25,375 nucleotides of DNA from CAZGVW01 sp964529265 (GCA_964529265.1 CAZGVW010000238.1:1-25375), one strand, 5' to 3'. Positions 1 to 9,248 are shown, numbered from the stretch's first letter. Notes: generated from the letters alone by a model not told the origin. Translations and numbers: made by a program.

Positions 1-1
1 G

Positions 2-1858
2 CGGATGATCCGGGAGGAGGACCCGGCGCGGGCGAGCGCGCGGATTGCGGCGGCAGGGGGGCCCGCTGCGCGCGCGCGGCAGGTGCGCGCGGAGCTGGAC
101 TGGATCTGCGCGAAGTGCCTGGAGAAGGCGCCGCAGCGGCGGTACGAGACGGCGAGCGCGCTGGCGGCGGACATCCAGCGGCATCTGGATGGCGAGCCGG
201 TGCTGGCAGCGCCACCGAGCCGGGTGTACCGGGCGCGGAAGTTCGTGCGGCGGCATCGGGCGGGGGCGACGGCGGCGGCGCTGGTGGTGGTGGCGCTGGT
301 GGTGGGTGTGGCGGGGACGGTGTGGCAGGCGGTGCGGGCGACGCACGCGGAGGAGCAGGCGCGCGGGGCGCTGGTGGAGGCGCAGGCGGCGCGGGACGCG
401 GCGGAGGGCGCGCGGGCGGCGGAGTCGGCGCAGCGGCGGGAGGCGGAGGAGGCGCGTGGGGTTGCGGAGCGTGAAGCCGCGGCGGCGGAGGCGGCGAACC
501 AGTTTCTGCAGGACATGCTGGCGTCGGCGGATCCGGAGAGCGGGTTCGAGCGCGACGTGACGGTGCGGGAGATTCTGGACGAGGCGTCGCGGCGGGTGGC
601 GGGCTCGTTTGAAGGAAGGCCGCTCATCGAGGCATCGCTGCGGCGCACGCTGGGGAACGCGTACAGGCGGCTGGCGGAGTATGAGCGCGCGAAGACGCAC
701 CTGACGGCGGCGCTGGAGACGCGGCGGCGCGACCTGGGGCCGGAGCACAGCGACACGCTGGATTCGATGCACGACATGGGTCTGCTGTACGAGCAGCAGG
801 GGGATCTCGTGGAGGCGGAGCGGATCGTGCGGCAGGCGCTGGAGACGCGTCGGCGCACCGAGGGCGAGAGCGCACGGGGGACGCTGGTGGCGTATGACCG
901 GGTGGCGAGCGTGATGCGCCGCGCGGGGGACGTGGATGAAGCGGAGCGGCTGGCGCGGATCGCGCTGGATGGATTGGTGGCGGCGTACGGGCCGGACGAT
1001 CCGGACACACTGGAGGCGAAGCACGAACTGGCGATGGTGATGCGGACGAAGGGCCGGCTGCAGGATGCGGGCGACCTGCTGAAGGATGTCGCGGAGCGGC
1101 GCGAGCGGGTGCTGGGGCCGGAGCACATTCAGACGTTGAAGTCGGTGAATCAGTATGCGGGGCTGCTGAAAGATCTGGGGCAGCTCGATGACGCGGCGGA
1201 GCTGCTGGAGCGGACGCTGGAGGTGCGGAGGCGTGAACTGGGCGTGGATCATCCGAGCACGCTGTCGTCGCTGAACCAGCTGGCGATCGTGCGGCGCGAT
1301 CAGGGGAACGTGGAGAAGGCCGAGGAGTTGATGCGCGCGGCGTACGAGGGGTATGAGCGGCGGCTGGGGCCGGAGCATTCCTCGACGCTGACGGCGATGA
1401 ACAACCTGGCGACGGTGTATCTGCGGCAGGGGCGGCATGACGAGGCGGAGCCGCTGTTCAGGAAATCGCTGGAGGCGCGGCGGCGGCTGTTCGGGCCGGA
1501 GCATTTTCAGACGCTGGCGGCGATGAACAACCTGGCGACGGTGTTGCGGGAGCAGAAGAAGTATGAGGAGGCGCTTCCGATGTACGTGGAGGCGCTGGAG
1601 GCGCACCGGAGGGTGCGCGGGGACACGCACTTCGGGACGCTGATCGTGATGAGCGGTCTGGGGGTGACGTTGACGGAGTTAGGGCGGTTTGACGAGGCGG
1701 CGCCGTTGATGCGGGAGTGCCACGAGGGGATGCGCGGGGTGTATGGGGTGGATCACGCGCACACGAAGAAGGCGCGGGAGGATCTTGCGGGGTTGTATGA
1801 GAGGTGGGGGCGTCCGGAGATGGCGGCGGAGGTGAGGGCGGAGGGTGGGGGGGAGTGA
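2..1858 (+). CDS. Ser/Thr protein kinase with kinesin-light-chain-like TPR repeats, 5' end outside the window
   Basis: The reading frame is already open at the left edge, so the N-terminal kinase lobe lies outside. The visible start is the end of a Hanks-type kinase domain (LDWICAKCLEKAPQRRY, then DIQRHLDGEPV), the typical C-lobe ending in planctomycete kinases. It is followed by the basic stretch KFVRRHRAG, a membrane span at about window positions 256-325, an Ala/Glu/Arg-rich coiled coil (about 340-500), and about nine TPR-type repeats of some 42 residues with the signature LGPEHxxTLxxxxNLA...GxxxEAExL, for example at 1105, 1240, 1360 and 1490. Known for the family: such proteins sit in the inner membrane with a cytoplasmic kinase, and the TPRs bind partners. 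Codon third positions are strongly G-biased. The kinase-end/membrane/TPR design matches the gene at 6754-9024, so the two are probably paralogues. Substrate unknown. Confidence 0.9.
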   Translation, partial: RMIREEDPARASARIAAAGGPAARARQVRAELDWICAKCLEKAPQRRYETASALAADIQRHLDGEPVLAAPPSRVYRARKFVRRHRAGATAAALVVVALVVGVAGTVWQAVRATHAEEQARGALVEAQAARDAAEGARAAESAQRREAEEARGVAEREAAAAEAANQFLQDMLASADPESGFERDVTVREILDEASRRVAGSFEGRPLIEASLRRTLGNAYRRLAEYERAKTHLTAALETRRRDLGPEHSDTLDSMHDMGLLYEQQGDLVEAERIVRQALETRRRTEGESARGTLVAYDRVASVMRRAGDVDEAERLARIALDGLVAAYGPDDPDTLEAKHELAMVMRTKGRLQDAGDLLKDVAERRERVLGPEHIQTLKSVNQYAGLLKDLGQLDDAAELLERTLEVRRRELGVDHPSTLSSLNQLAIVRRDQGNVEKAEELMRAAYEGYERRLGPEHSSTLTAMNNLATVYLRQGRHDEAEPLFRKSLEARRRLFGPEHFQTLAAMNNLATVLREQKKYEEALPMYVEALEAHRRVRGDTHFGTLIVMSGLGVTLTELGRFDEAAPLMRECHEGMRGVYGVDHAHTKKAREDLAGLYERWGRPEMAAEVRAEGGGE

Positions 1859-2171
1859 GCGAGGCGGTGCGCGCTCTTTCCGGTGGTGTATGTCGATGGC
1901 GAGGAGGAGGCGCGGAGGAGATAGGTAGAGGAAGAGCCCCTCACCCTGACCTCTCCCCGCAGAGCCGGGGAGAGGGGTGGGAAGGCGGTGCGTCGCTTGT
2001 CTGGGCACGCGGTGAAATAAATCGTGACTCTTTGTGTCTTGACCTCGCAACTTCACGGGTTGCTTGCAGCGGTGTCAGGCAGTGACTCCTGGCGCGTCGT
2101 CCGGGCGGGAACCCTTCCGTCCGTTGGGTGGGGCGTATCTGTATGATGGCTCACCGGGTTGGGAGCAGGTT
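1859..2171. other. Non-coding interval upstream of the efflux operon
   Basis: This 313-bp interval contains no convincing gene. It holds the hairpin repeat at 1937-1980 and then a short relatively AT-rich island (about 2012-2042) in otherwise GC-rich DNA, the best place to look for the promoter of the efflux genes. TTGTCT at 1998 and TAAATC about 15 bp downstream are a weak sigma-70-like match only. The frame of the fusion protein is open from 2064, but the sequence before 2172 does not read like protein. Confidence 0.5.
1937..1980. repeat. Dispersed CTCTCCCCG palindromic repeat
   Basis: A perfect 10-bp inverted repeat, CCTCTCCCCG (1950-1959) and CGGGGAGAGG (1966-1975), has a 6-nt loop. It is flanked by an outer CACCC/GGGTG pairing (1942-1946 with 1975-1979). 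The overall text CCCTCACCC...CTCTCCCC...GGGGAGAGGGG resembles an intergenic hairpin repeat I recall from many GC-rich bacterial genomes. It lies 79 bp after the kinase stop and might also act as a transcription-ending hairpin, although no T-run follows. Confidence 0.55.
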
Positions 2172-3413
2172 ATGCGCGGGCACGGGTTTGGATTTGCCGC
2201 GAGAGTGGTGGGGCGCGTGTCTTTTGCTTTCGCTTTCGCCGTGGCGGCGGGTTGCGGGGGGGACGCGAATGTGTACGCGCCGCCGCCGCCGCCGGAGGTG
2301 ACGGTGGCGCATCCGATCGAGCAGGAAGTGACGCAGCGGCTGGACTTCACCGGGACGGTGCGGGGGTATGAATCGGTGGAGATTCGGGCGCGGGTGGAGG
2401 GGTTCATCGATCAGATTCATTTCGCGCCGGGCGGGGACGTGATGCCGGGGGACCTGCTGTTCACGATCGATCCGCGGCCGTTCAAGGCGACGGTGGATCA
2501 GCGAGCGGCGGAGGTGGAGCGGTCGAAATCGGCGCTTGACCTGGCGGAGGTGACGCTGGAGCGGATCACGCGGGCGGCGGAGCGGGACGCGGCTTCGGAC
2601 CTGGAGGTTCGGGAGCGAAAGGCGGACCGGGACGCGGCGAAGGCGGAGCTGGAGTTTTCGAAGGCGCGGCACGATGCGGCGATGCTGGATTTGACGTTCA
2701 CGGAGGTGCGGGCGCCGATCGCGGGGGTGATCAGCCGGAACCTGGTGGACGTTGGGGCGCTGGTGGGGGCGGGTGAGCCGACGCTGTTGACGACGATCGT
2801 GAGCCAGGACCGGGTGTACGCGTATTTCGACCTGAGCGAACAGGACCTGCTGCGGATCCGGCACGACAACCGGGAGCGGGGTGAAGAGGACAAGCGGGGG
2901 CGTGATCTGCCGGTGCTCATGGCGTTCGAAGATGAGCCGGAGTTCATGCGGGAAGGGCGGATCGATTCGGCGGACAACACGGTGAACCCCGACACGGGGA
3001 CGATCAGGATCCGCGCGCTCTTCGACAATCCGGAGCGCGAGATCGTTCCGGGCATGTTCGTGCGTCTGCGCGTGGTGTTCGGGACGGCGCCGGCGGTGCT
3101 CGTGCCGCGGGTGGCGCTCTCGTCGGACCAGCAGGGCCCATATGCGCTGGCGGTGGACGAAGCGGGCATGGTGGAGCGGCGTCCGGTCTCGATCGGCGTG
3201 GAGGAGGGGGTGTATCGCGTGATCACGGAGGGTGTCAAGGCGGATGACTGGATCGTGGTGAACGGGATCCAGCGCGCGCGGCCGGGGGCGAAGGTGACGC
3301 CGATCCGGCAGGGGGCGGGCTCGGGGGATTCCGGGGGCGGGGGCGCCGGGGGCGGGGCTGAGGCTCCGGCCGGGGGGGATGCGCCAGCGGGCGCCGGGGG
3401 GGCGGGTTCGTAG
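2172..3413 (+). CDS. RND efflux membrane fusion (periplasmic adaptor) lipoprotein, AcrA/MexA family
   Basis: This adaptor links an inner-membrane RND pump to an outer-membrane channel. I chose the ATG at 2172 because GGGAG lies 6 nt upstream and because it yields a signal peptide ending in a lipobox-like A-A-G-C, with C28 as the likely lipidated residue. A longer in-frame start at 2064 adds 36 unlikely residues. After a Pro-rich linker come the barrel-sandwich (lipoyl) half (about 45-105, with RARVEGFIDQIHFAPGGDV), an alpha-helical hairpin rich in charged residues (about 105-178), the second lipoyl half RAPIAGVISR (from about 180), a beta-barrel and a membrane-proximal domain. The last 35 or so residues are Gly/Ala/Ser low complexity, encoded by long G-runs. 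It is 12 bp upstream of the pump gene, so the two are almost certainly co-transcribed. Substrate not predictable. Confidence 0.93.
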   Translation: MRGHGFGFAARVVGRVSFAFAFAVAAGCGGDANVYAPPPPPEVTVAHPIEQEVTQRLDFTGTVRGYESVEIRARVEGFIDQIHFAPGGDVMPGDLLFTIDPRPFKATVDQRAAEVERSKSALDLAEVTLERITRAAERDAASDLEVRERKADRDAAKAELEFSKARHDAAMLDLTFTEVRAPIAGVISRNLVDVGALVGAGEPTLLTTIVSQDRVYAYFDLSEQDLLRIRHDNRERGEEDKRGRDLPVLMAFEDEPEFMREGRIDSADNTVNPDTGTIRIRALFDNPEREIVPGMFVRLRVVFGTAPAVLVPRVALSSDQQGPYALAVDEAGMVERRPVSIGVEEGVYRVITEGVKADDWIVVNGIQRARPGAKVTPIRQGAGSGDSGGGGAGGGAEAPAGGDAPAGAGGAGS

Positions 3414-3425
3414 GCGGAAAGCCGA

Positions 3426-6400
3426 ATGTTCAGCAAGTTCTTCATCGAGCGACCGGTGTTTGCGTGCGTGGTGTCGATCCTCATCGTGCTGATGGGTGCG
3501 GTGTCGTACTTCGCGCTGCCGGTGGCGAAGTATCCGGAGCTGGCGCCGCCGGTGGTGCGTGTGGAGGCGACGTATCCGGGCGCGAGCGCGCAGACGGTGG
3601 CGGACACGGTGGCGGCGCCGCTGGAGCAGGAGGTGAACGGCGTCGATCGGATGATCTACATGAGCAGCGTCTCGAGCGAGGGGCGCTACCAGCTGGACAT
3701 CGCGTTCGAGCCGGGGACGAACGTGGACATCGCGTCGGTGCTTGTTCAGAACCGGGTGAGCATCGCGCTGCCGCGGGTTCCGGACGAGGTGCGGCGGCAG
3801 GGCGTGAACACGAAGAAGCAGTCCACGGCGATGGTGGGGGTGGTGGCGCTGCACGCGCCGGGGGGGCAGTATGACGATCTGTACCTCTCGAATTACATGT
3901 CGATCAATCTGAAGGATGAAATTGCGCGCATCAACGGCGTGGGGGCGTCGGACATCTATCCGCAGAAGGACTACGGGATGCGGATCTGGCTGGACCCGGC
4001 CAGACTGCGGGCGCGGAACCTGACGGCGGGGGACGTGAACGAGGCGATCCGCGAGCAGAACGTGCAGGTGGCGGCGGGGTCGGTGGGTCGGCAGCCGGCG
4101 CCGGAGGGGCAGGCCTTTGAGTTCACGGTGAACACGCTGGGGCGGCTGTCGGATCCCGGGCAGTTCGCGGACATCATCGTGAAGACGGATGAGCAGGGGC
4201 GGCTGGTGCGCATCCGCGACCTGGGCCGGGTGGAGCTGGGGACGAAGGACTATTCGAGCGCTTCGACGTTCAACGGCAGGGCGTCGGCGATCATGGTGAT
4301 CTACCAGTTGCCGGGCGCGAACCTGGTGGAGGTGGCGACGAAGGTGGGGCAGACGCTGGACGTGGCGCGGGCGCGGCCGGATTTCCCTGAGGGTCTGGAG
4401 CTGGTGTTCTTCTACGACTCGTCGATGTTCATCCACGCATCGATGGAGGAAGTGAACAAGACGCTGCTCGAGGCGTTCCTGCTGGTGGTGCTGGTGGTGC
4501 TGGTGTTTCTGCAATCGTGGCGGACGACGATCATTCCGATCGTGGCGATTCCGGTGTCGCTGATCGGCACGTTCCTGTTCATGGCGCTGTTCGGGTTCTC
4601 GATGAACATGCTGACGATGTTCGGGCTGGTGCTGGCGATCGGGATCGTGGTGGACGACGCGATCGTGGTGGTGGAGAACGTCGAGCGCGTGATGGCGGAG
4701 GAGCACCTGGATCCGAAGCCGGCGACGATCAAGGCGATGGAGGAGATTTCGGGGCCGATCATTGCGATCACGCTGGTGCTGATGGCGGTGTTCCTGCCGG
4801 CGGCGGCGCAGCCGGGGATTTCGGGTGAGATGTTCCGGCAGTTCGCGCTGACGATCGCGGCGAGCACGTTCATCAGCGCGGTCTGCGCGCTGACGCTGAC
4901 GCCGGCGTTGTGCGCGATCATTCTGAAGCCGCACGCGAAGAACCCGAAGAAGCCGCCGCTGCTGCTGAGGCCGCTGTCGTTCTTCGGGCGGGCGTTCAAC
5001 CGGGTGTTCGACGGCGTGACGGCGGGGTATGCGGGGATCGCGCGGTTCGGCGTGCGGCGGCTGTGGATTGCGCTGCCGGCGTTCGCGGGGGTGCTGGTGG
5101 TTTCGTGGATGGTGGCGCGATCGATCCCGACGGGGTTCGTGCCGGAGGAGGATCTGGGGTTCCTGGTGATCAACGCGCAGTTGCCGGACGCGGCGAGCCT
5201 GGAGCGGACGCAGGGGGTGCTGGACCAGGTGAGCGCCGCCGCGGCGGAGGTGGAGGGTGTCTCGAACGTGGTGGGTCTGGCGGGGTCGTCGGTGATCGAC
5301 GGCCGCGGGCCGAACTACGCGACGGGGTACATCGTGCTGGAGCCGTGGGAGGAGCGGGTGAAGAGCGGGCGCGGGATTGCGGTGATCATTCAGGATCTGA
5401 ACGAGCGGCTTCGGGAGATTCAGGAGGCGCAGTTCCTGGTGTTCAGTCTGCCGGCGATCGACGGGCTGGGGAACGCTTCGGGGTTCGATATGCGGCTGCA
5501 GGACCGGACGGCGCTGGGGCGTGCGGCGATGGCGCAGGTGGTGGGTGAGATGGTGGCCGCGGCGAACGCGCAGAGCCGGCTGCGGGCGGTGTATTCGGGG
5601 TTTCGGGCGGCGACGCCGCAGGTGTTCGTGGACATCGATCGCGAGAAGGCGCTGAAGCTGGGGGTGCCGCTCTCGACGGTGTTCGAGACGCTACAGACGT
5701 ATCTGGGCGCGGCGTACGTGAACGATTTCAATTTGTTCAACCGGACGTACCAGGTGAACGTGCAGGCGGAGTCTACGGCGCGGATCGTGCCGGACGACAT
5801 CATCCGGCTGGAGGTGCGGAACCGGAACGGCGAGATGCTGCCGCTGGCGGCGTTGGCGCGGGTGAGCGCATCGTTCGGTCCGGACCGGGTGAACCGGTAC
5901 AACCTGTATCCATCGGCGGCGATCAACGGCTCGCCCGCGACGGGCGTGAGTTCGGGCGAGGCGATGAGCCTGATGGAGCAGATGGCGCGGGACAAGATGC
6001 CGGCGGGGATGGGGTATGAGTGGACGGGGATGTCGTTCCAGGAGAAGCAGATCGGCGGGCAGGGGAACACGGTGTTCGTTCTGGCGCTGGTGATCGTGTA
6101 CCTGATTCTGGCGGCGCAGTATGAATCGTGGGCGATGCCGCTGGCGGTGGTGCTGTCGGTGCCGCTGGTGCTGATCGGCGCGATGGGGGCGCTGGCGCTC
6201 CGCGGGCTCGACAACAACCTGTTCACGCAGATCGGGCTGGTGCTGCTGGTGGGGCTGGGGGCGAAGAACGCGATTCTGATCGTGGAGTTTGCGCGGGCGA
6301 TGCGTCAGAAGGGCGAGGGGTTGATCGATTCGGCGGTGAAGGCGGCGCGGCTGCGATTCCGGCCGATTCTGATGACGTCGTTCGCGTTCATTCTGGGCGT

Positions 6401-6605
6401 GGTGCCGCTGGTGGTGGCGACGGGCGCGGGCGCGGCGAGCCGGCAGGCGATCGGGACGGTGGTGTTCGGCGGGATGCTGGGGGTGACGATTCTGAGTCTG
6501 CTGTTCACGCCGGCGCTGTTCGTGCTGATTCAGGGGATTTCGGAGCGTGCGGGGCGGAAATCGAGGGCGAAGGCGGCGGCTGTCGCTGCGCCGGCGGTGG
6601 GGTGA
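3426..6605 (+). CDS. RND (HAE1/AcrB-type) proton-driven efflux pump permease
   Basis: The 1059-aa length and the start MFSKFFIERPVFACVVS match AcrB-type pumps closely. The protein should have 12 membrane spans and two large periplasmic loops and work as a trimer. The proton-relay residues are present: the adjacent Asp pair D410-D411 in VVDDAIVVVENVERVMAEE (TM4) and K947 in GAKNAILIVEF (TM10). Other family signatures are LPVAKYPELAPP, the FNGRAS loop, EWTGMSFQEKQ and RPILMTSFAFILGV. Known: AcrB-type pumps export hydrophobic or amphiphilic compounds using the proton gradient. No TolC-type outer-membrane channel is in the window, so it must be encoded elsewhere. Kinase/TPR genes lie on both sides on the same strand; whether they act on the pump is unknown. 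No frameshift or missing key residue was seen. Confidence 0.97.
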   Translation: MFSKFFIERPVFACVVSILIVLMGAVSYFALPVAKYPELAPPVVRVEATYPGASAQTVADTVAAPLEQEVNGVDRMIYMSSVSSEGRYQLDIAFEPGTNVDIASVLVQNRVSIALPRVPDEVRRQGVNTKKQSTAMVGVVALHAPGGQYDDLYLSNYMSINLKDEIARINGVGASDIYPQKDYGMRIWLDPARLRARNLTAGDVNEAIREQNVQVAAGSVGRQPAPEGQAFEFTVNTLGRLSDPGQFADIIVKTDEQGRLVRIRDLGRVELGTKDYSSASTFNGRASAIMVIYQLPGANLVEVATKVGQTLDVARARPDFPEGLELVFFYDSSMFIHASMEEVNKTLLEAFLLVVLVVLVFLQSWRTTIIPIVAIPVSLIGTFLFMALFGFSMNMLTMFGLVLAIGIVVDDAIVVVENVERVMAEEHLDPKPATIKAMEEISGPIIAITLVLMAVFLPAAAQPGISGEMFRQFALTIAASTFISAVCALTLTPALCAIILKPHAKNPKKPPLLLRPLSFFGRAFNRVFDGVTAGYAGIARFGVRRLWIALPAFAGVLVVSWMVARSIPTGFVPEEDLGFLVINAQLPDAASLERTQGVLDQVSAAAAEVEGVSNVVGLAGSSVIDGRGPNYATGYIVLEPWEERVKSGRGIAVIIQDLNERLREIQEAQFLVFSLPAIDGLGNASGFDMRLQDRTALGRAAMAQVVGEMVAAANAQSRLRAVYSGFRAATPQVFVDIDREKALKLGVPLSTVFETLQTYLGAAYVNDFNLFNRTYQVNVQAESTARIVPDDIIRLEVRNRNGEMLPLAALARVSASFGPDRVNRYNLYPSAAINGSPATGVSSGEAMSLMEQMARDKMPAGMGYEWTGMSFQEKQIGGQGNTVFVLALVIVYLILAAQYESWAMPLAVVLSVPLVLIGAMGALALRGLDNNLFTQIGLVLLVGLGAKNAILIVEFARAMRQKGEGLIDSAVKAARLRFRPILMTSFAFILGVVPLVVATGAGAASRQAIGTVVFGGMLGVTILSLLFTPALFVLIQGISERAGRKSRAKAAAVAAPAVG

Positions 6606-6611
6606 AGCCGC

Positions 6612-6655
6612 GGGGGCGGGGCGGCGGGCCGGGGGGGGCTTGCGCGTGCGGGGGG
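6612..6655 (+). other. G-run cluster with G-quadruplex potential
   Basis: Immediately after the pump stop codon the plus strand has four closely spaced G-runs (5, 4, 3 and 8 G, at 6612-6638) and a further six G at 6650-6655. This fits the usual G3+N1-7 quadruplex pattern. It may slow polymerase or shape the 3' end of the efflux transcript; that is inference. Confidence 0.4.
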
Positions 6656-6670
6656 ACGTATTCTCTCTTT

Positions 6671-6695
6671 TTGAGGCTTGCCATTGAGGCTTGCC
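6671..6695 (+). repeat. 12-bp direct repeat upstream of the kinase gene
   Basis: TTGAGGCTTGCC occurs twice (6671-6682 and 6684-6695), 13 bp apart start to start. It sits 58 bp before the start of the second kinase gene and just after the T-run TCTCTCTTTTT. The placement suits an activator or repressor operator, or a promoter-proximal duplication. Confidence 0.45.
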
Positions 6696-6753
6696 TGCGG
6701 CGGACGGGTTGCGCCATGGGGTTTGGGGCGAATCGTCGCAAACGGAGCGCTTG

Positions 6754-9024
6754 ATGCCCGAAGCGTGGTTTCCAGACGAGCGGATCGGGCCGTATCGCGT
6801 CGTGCGTGAGATCGGGCGCGGCGGGATGGGTGTGGTGTATCTCGCGCGGCGGGAGGATGAATCGGGCCCCGGGTTGGTGGCGATCAAGGTCATCCGGCGA
6901 GGGATGGATTCGGACGAGATTCTGGCGCGGTTCCGGCGCGAGCGGCGGCTGCTGGCGGCGATGAAGCATCCGAACATCGCGATGCTGCTGGATGGCGGCG
7001 CGCTGGAGGATGGGCGGCCGTACCTGGTGATGGAGTATGTCGAGGGGCGGCGCATCGATGAGCATTGCGAGACGCACAGGCTCTCGGTGCAAGAGCGGCT
7101 GCGGCTGTTCGCGCTGGTGTGCCAGGCGGTTCACCATGCGCACCGGAATCTGGTGGTGCACCGGGATCTGAAGCCGGGGAACATCATCGTCACGGCGGAG
7201 GGCGTTCCGAAACTACTGGATTTCGGGATTGCGCGGATCGTCAATCCGGACCTGGCGGATTTCGGCGTCGATCCGACGCGCACGGAACTGCGGCTCATGA
7301 CGCCGGAGTACGCGAGCCCGGAGCAGGTGCGGGGCGAGCCGGTGAGCGCGGCGAGCGACGTGTATGCGCTGGGGGTGCTGCTGTATGAGTTGCTCACGGG
7401 GCACAGGCCGTATCGCCTGCGCACGCGGCTGCACGCGGAAATGGAGCGTGTGATCTGCCAGGTGACGCCGGCGAAGCCGAGCGACGCGGTGACGAAGGAG
7501 ATGGCGGCGCCCCTGGAGGAGGCCGCGCTGAGCGAAGCGCCGACGGCGGACAGCGCGGAGTTCGCGGCTCGGGCGGAGAAGGAATCGGGTTCGGGCTCGC
7601 ACGCGACGGGCACGCGGCGGACGGCGGCGCTCTCCGTGCCGGAATCGCGGAGGTTGCGGCGGGCGCTGCAGGGGGATCTGGACAACATCGTGATGATGGC
7701 GCTGCGCAAGGAGCCGCAGCGGCGGTATCCCTCGGCGGATGCGATGGCGGAGGACATCTTCCGGCATCTGCGAAACCTGCCGGTGCGTGCGCGGCAGGAC
7801 ACGATGCCGTACCGCTTCGCCAAGTTCGTGCGGCGCAATCGGGCGGGGGTGGCGGCGGCGGCGGTGGTGGCGCTGTCGCTGGCGGCGGGGGGTGTGGCGT
7901 CCACGATCGGCCTGGTGCGGGCGCAGCGGGCGGAAGCCGCGGCGAGAACGGAGGCCCGCATTGCGCAGGCGGCGGAGGGGTTCCTGGTGGAGACGCTGGA
8001 ATCGGCCGATCCGTCGATCGGCGGGCCGGAGGCGCGCGTGGCGGATGCGCTGCGCGCCGGGTCGCCGCGGATCGATCAGCAGTTCGCGGACGACCCGGCG
8101 GTGCGCGCCGCGGTGCACCTTGTCTATGGCCGCGTGCACCGGGCGCTCGGCCGGCACGCGGACGCGGAGCGGCATTTCACGAGCGCTCGCGACGCGGCGC
8201 GGGAGGCGGGCGACCGCGCAGCGCAGTCCGAAGCGCTGCTCGGCCTCGGCGCTGCGCTCTTCGACCTGGGGCGGGACGATGAATCGGAGCAGGCGCTTGC
8301 CGCGGCGGTGACGATCGGCGGCGCGGAAGCCGCGGCGGCGCAGGCGGCGCAGCGCCGGGCCGCGGCGATGTCGCTGCACAACACGGGCGATCTTGCAGAG
8401 GCGGAGCGCGAGTATCGCGCGGCGCTCGCGATGGAGCGGGCGGCGGACCCGCAGGGAGTCGGCGTCGCGGAAGTGATGGACCTGCTGGGGCGCATGCTCA
8501 TCGACGCCGGGCGCGTGGCCGAGGCTGCGCCGTTCGTCACCGAAGCGCTCGAGCGCAAGCGCCGGCTCTTCAAGCGCGATCACGCGGGGACGGCGTTCAC
8601 GCTGCTCACGCTCGGCTACCTGCGGCACGCGGAAGGGGACCTTCAGGCCGCGGCGGAGGCGTATCGCGAATCCTGCCGCATGCGCGTGCGGATGAATCCG
8701 GGCGATGCGAACCCGAACGTGATGCTTGCCAAAATGGAGCTGGCGGGGCTGCTGGAGGACGCGGGCGATTCCTTGCGCACGTCCGACGACACTGCGCTGC
8801 TCGCGGATTACTCACCCGATCGCCTCGGCGGCCTGCGGTGGGTGGAGGCGGTGTCTTTGCGCAACCGCGCGTGCATCCGCTGGCGCAGCGGGCGGATCGA
8901 GCCGGCGAACGCGCTGTTCCAGCGATCGATCGAAGCCGCGGAGCGCGCCGGCGGCGATGGGGGGGCGGTGCAGGCGGCGCACACGCGGCGGGTGTGGGGC
9001 GATCTACGGGCCGCGGCTGAGTGA
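6754..9024 (+). CDS. Ser/Thr protein kinase with membrane span and TPR-type sensor/scaffold region
   Basis: This is a complete 756-aa membrane kinase. The ATG at 6754 was chosen because GGAG lies 6 nt upstream and the kinase domain begins within ten residues; an upstream ATG at 6691 has no such support. Kinase motifs are intact: glycine loop IGRGGMGVVY (20-29), catalytic Lys K45, HRDLKPGN with D138, DFG at 156-158, and TPEYASPEQ as the activation-segment end. A long Ala/Glu-rich insert (about 235-290) lies inside the C-lobe before RRYPSADAMAEDIFRHL. KFVRRNRAG precedes a membrane span at about 364-386, and the rest (about 390-756) is helical TPR-like repeats (for example NTGDLAEAEREYRAALAM). 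Kinase and juxtamembrane sequence resemble the partial gene at the left edge. It lies 148 bp after the efflux operon and may be expressed separately. Substrates unknown. Confidence 0.93.
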   Translation: MPEAWFPDERIGPYRVVREIGRGGMGVVYLARREDESGPGLVAIKVIRRGMDSDEILARFRRERRLLAAMKHPNIAMLLDGGALEDGRPYLVMEYVEGRRIDEHCETHRLSVQERLRLFALVCQAVHHAHRNLVVHRDLKPGNIIVTAEGVPKLLDFGIARIVNPDLADFGVDPTRTELRLMTPEYASPEQVRGEPVSAASDVYALGVLLYELLTGHRPYRLRTRLHAEMERVICQVTPAKPSDAVTKEMAAPLEEAALSEAPTADSAEFAARAEKESGSGSHATGTRRTAALSVPESRRLRRALQGDLDNIVMMALRKEPQRRYPSADAMAEDIFRHLRNLPVRARQDTMPYRFAKFVRRNRAGVAAAAVVALSLAAGGVASTIGLVRAQRAEAAARTEARIAQAAEGFLVETLESADPSIGGPEARVADALRAGSPRIDQQFADDPAVRAAVHLVYGRVHRALGRHADAERHFTSARDAAREAGDRAAQSEALLGLGAALFDLGRDDESEQALAAAVTIGGAEAAAAQAAQRRAAAMSLHNTGDLAEAEREYRAALAMERAADPQGVGVAEVMDLLGRMLIDAGRVAEAAPFVTEALERKRRLFKRDHAGTAFTLLTLGYLRHAEGDLQAAAEAYRESCRMRVRMNPGDANPNVMLAKMELAGLLEDAGDSLRTSDDTALLADYSPDRLGGLRWVEAVSLRNRACIRWRSGRIEPANALFQRSIEAAERAGGDGGAVQAAHTRRVWGDLRAAAE

Positions 9025-9042
9025 CATCCCGGGGGGTCTAGG

Positions 9043-9066
9043 GTTCCGGCGTTCCGGGGTTCCGGG
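9043..9066 (+). repeat. 8-bp tandem repeat, three copies (GTTCCGGN)
   Basis: GTTCCGG is repeated at 9043, 9051 and 9059 with period 8, starting 19 bp after the kinase stop. The unit resembles the 9-bp unit repeated at 11012-11056, read on the other strand (GGGGTTCC here, GGGGATTCC there). Confidence 0.6.
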
Positions 9067-9248
9067 GGGGCCGAGTTCGGTCAACGGCAAGATCAGACAA
9101 ACCAATACGGCGCACCCGCAGGGCCTTCGCCCCGCAAGGATGGCGCGCAGGCGTTCACTCCATGCAGTTTGTGGCGCGGCGGCGCCTATTCCTGCTCCGG
9201 CCCTTCGTAGGAGACGTGAGCACGCGACGCGTGCGGTTCTTTTTTTTC

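Noticed and set aside
2151..4934. Very long open frame on the minus strand opposite the efflux genes
   Set aside because: Its translation is Arg/His/Pro-rich low complexity and it is the antisense shadow of two clearly recognised genes in high-GC DNA.
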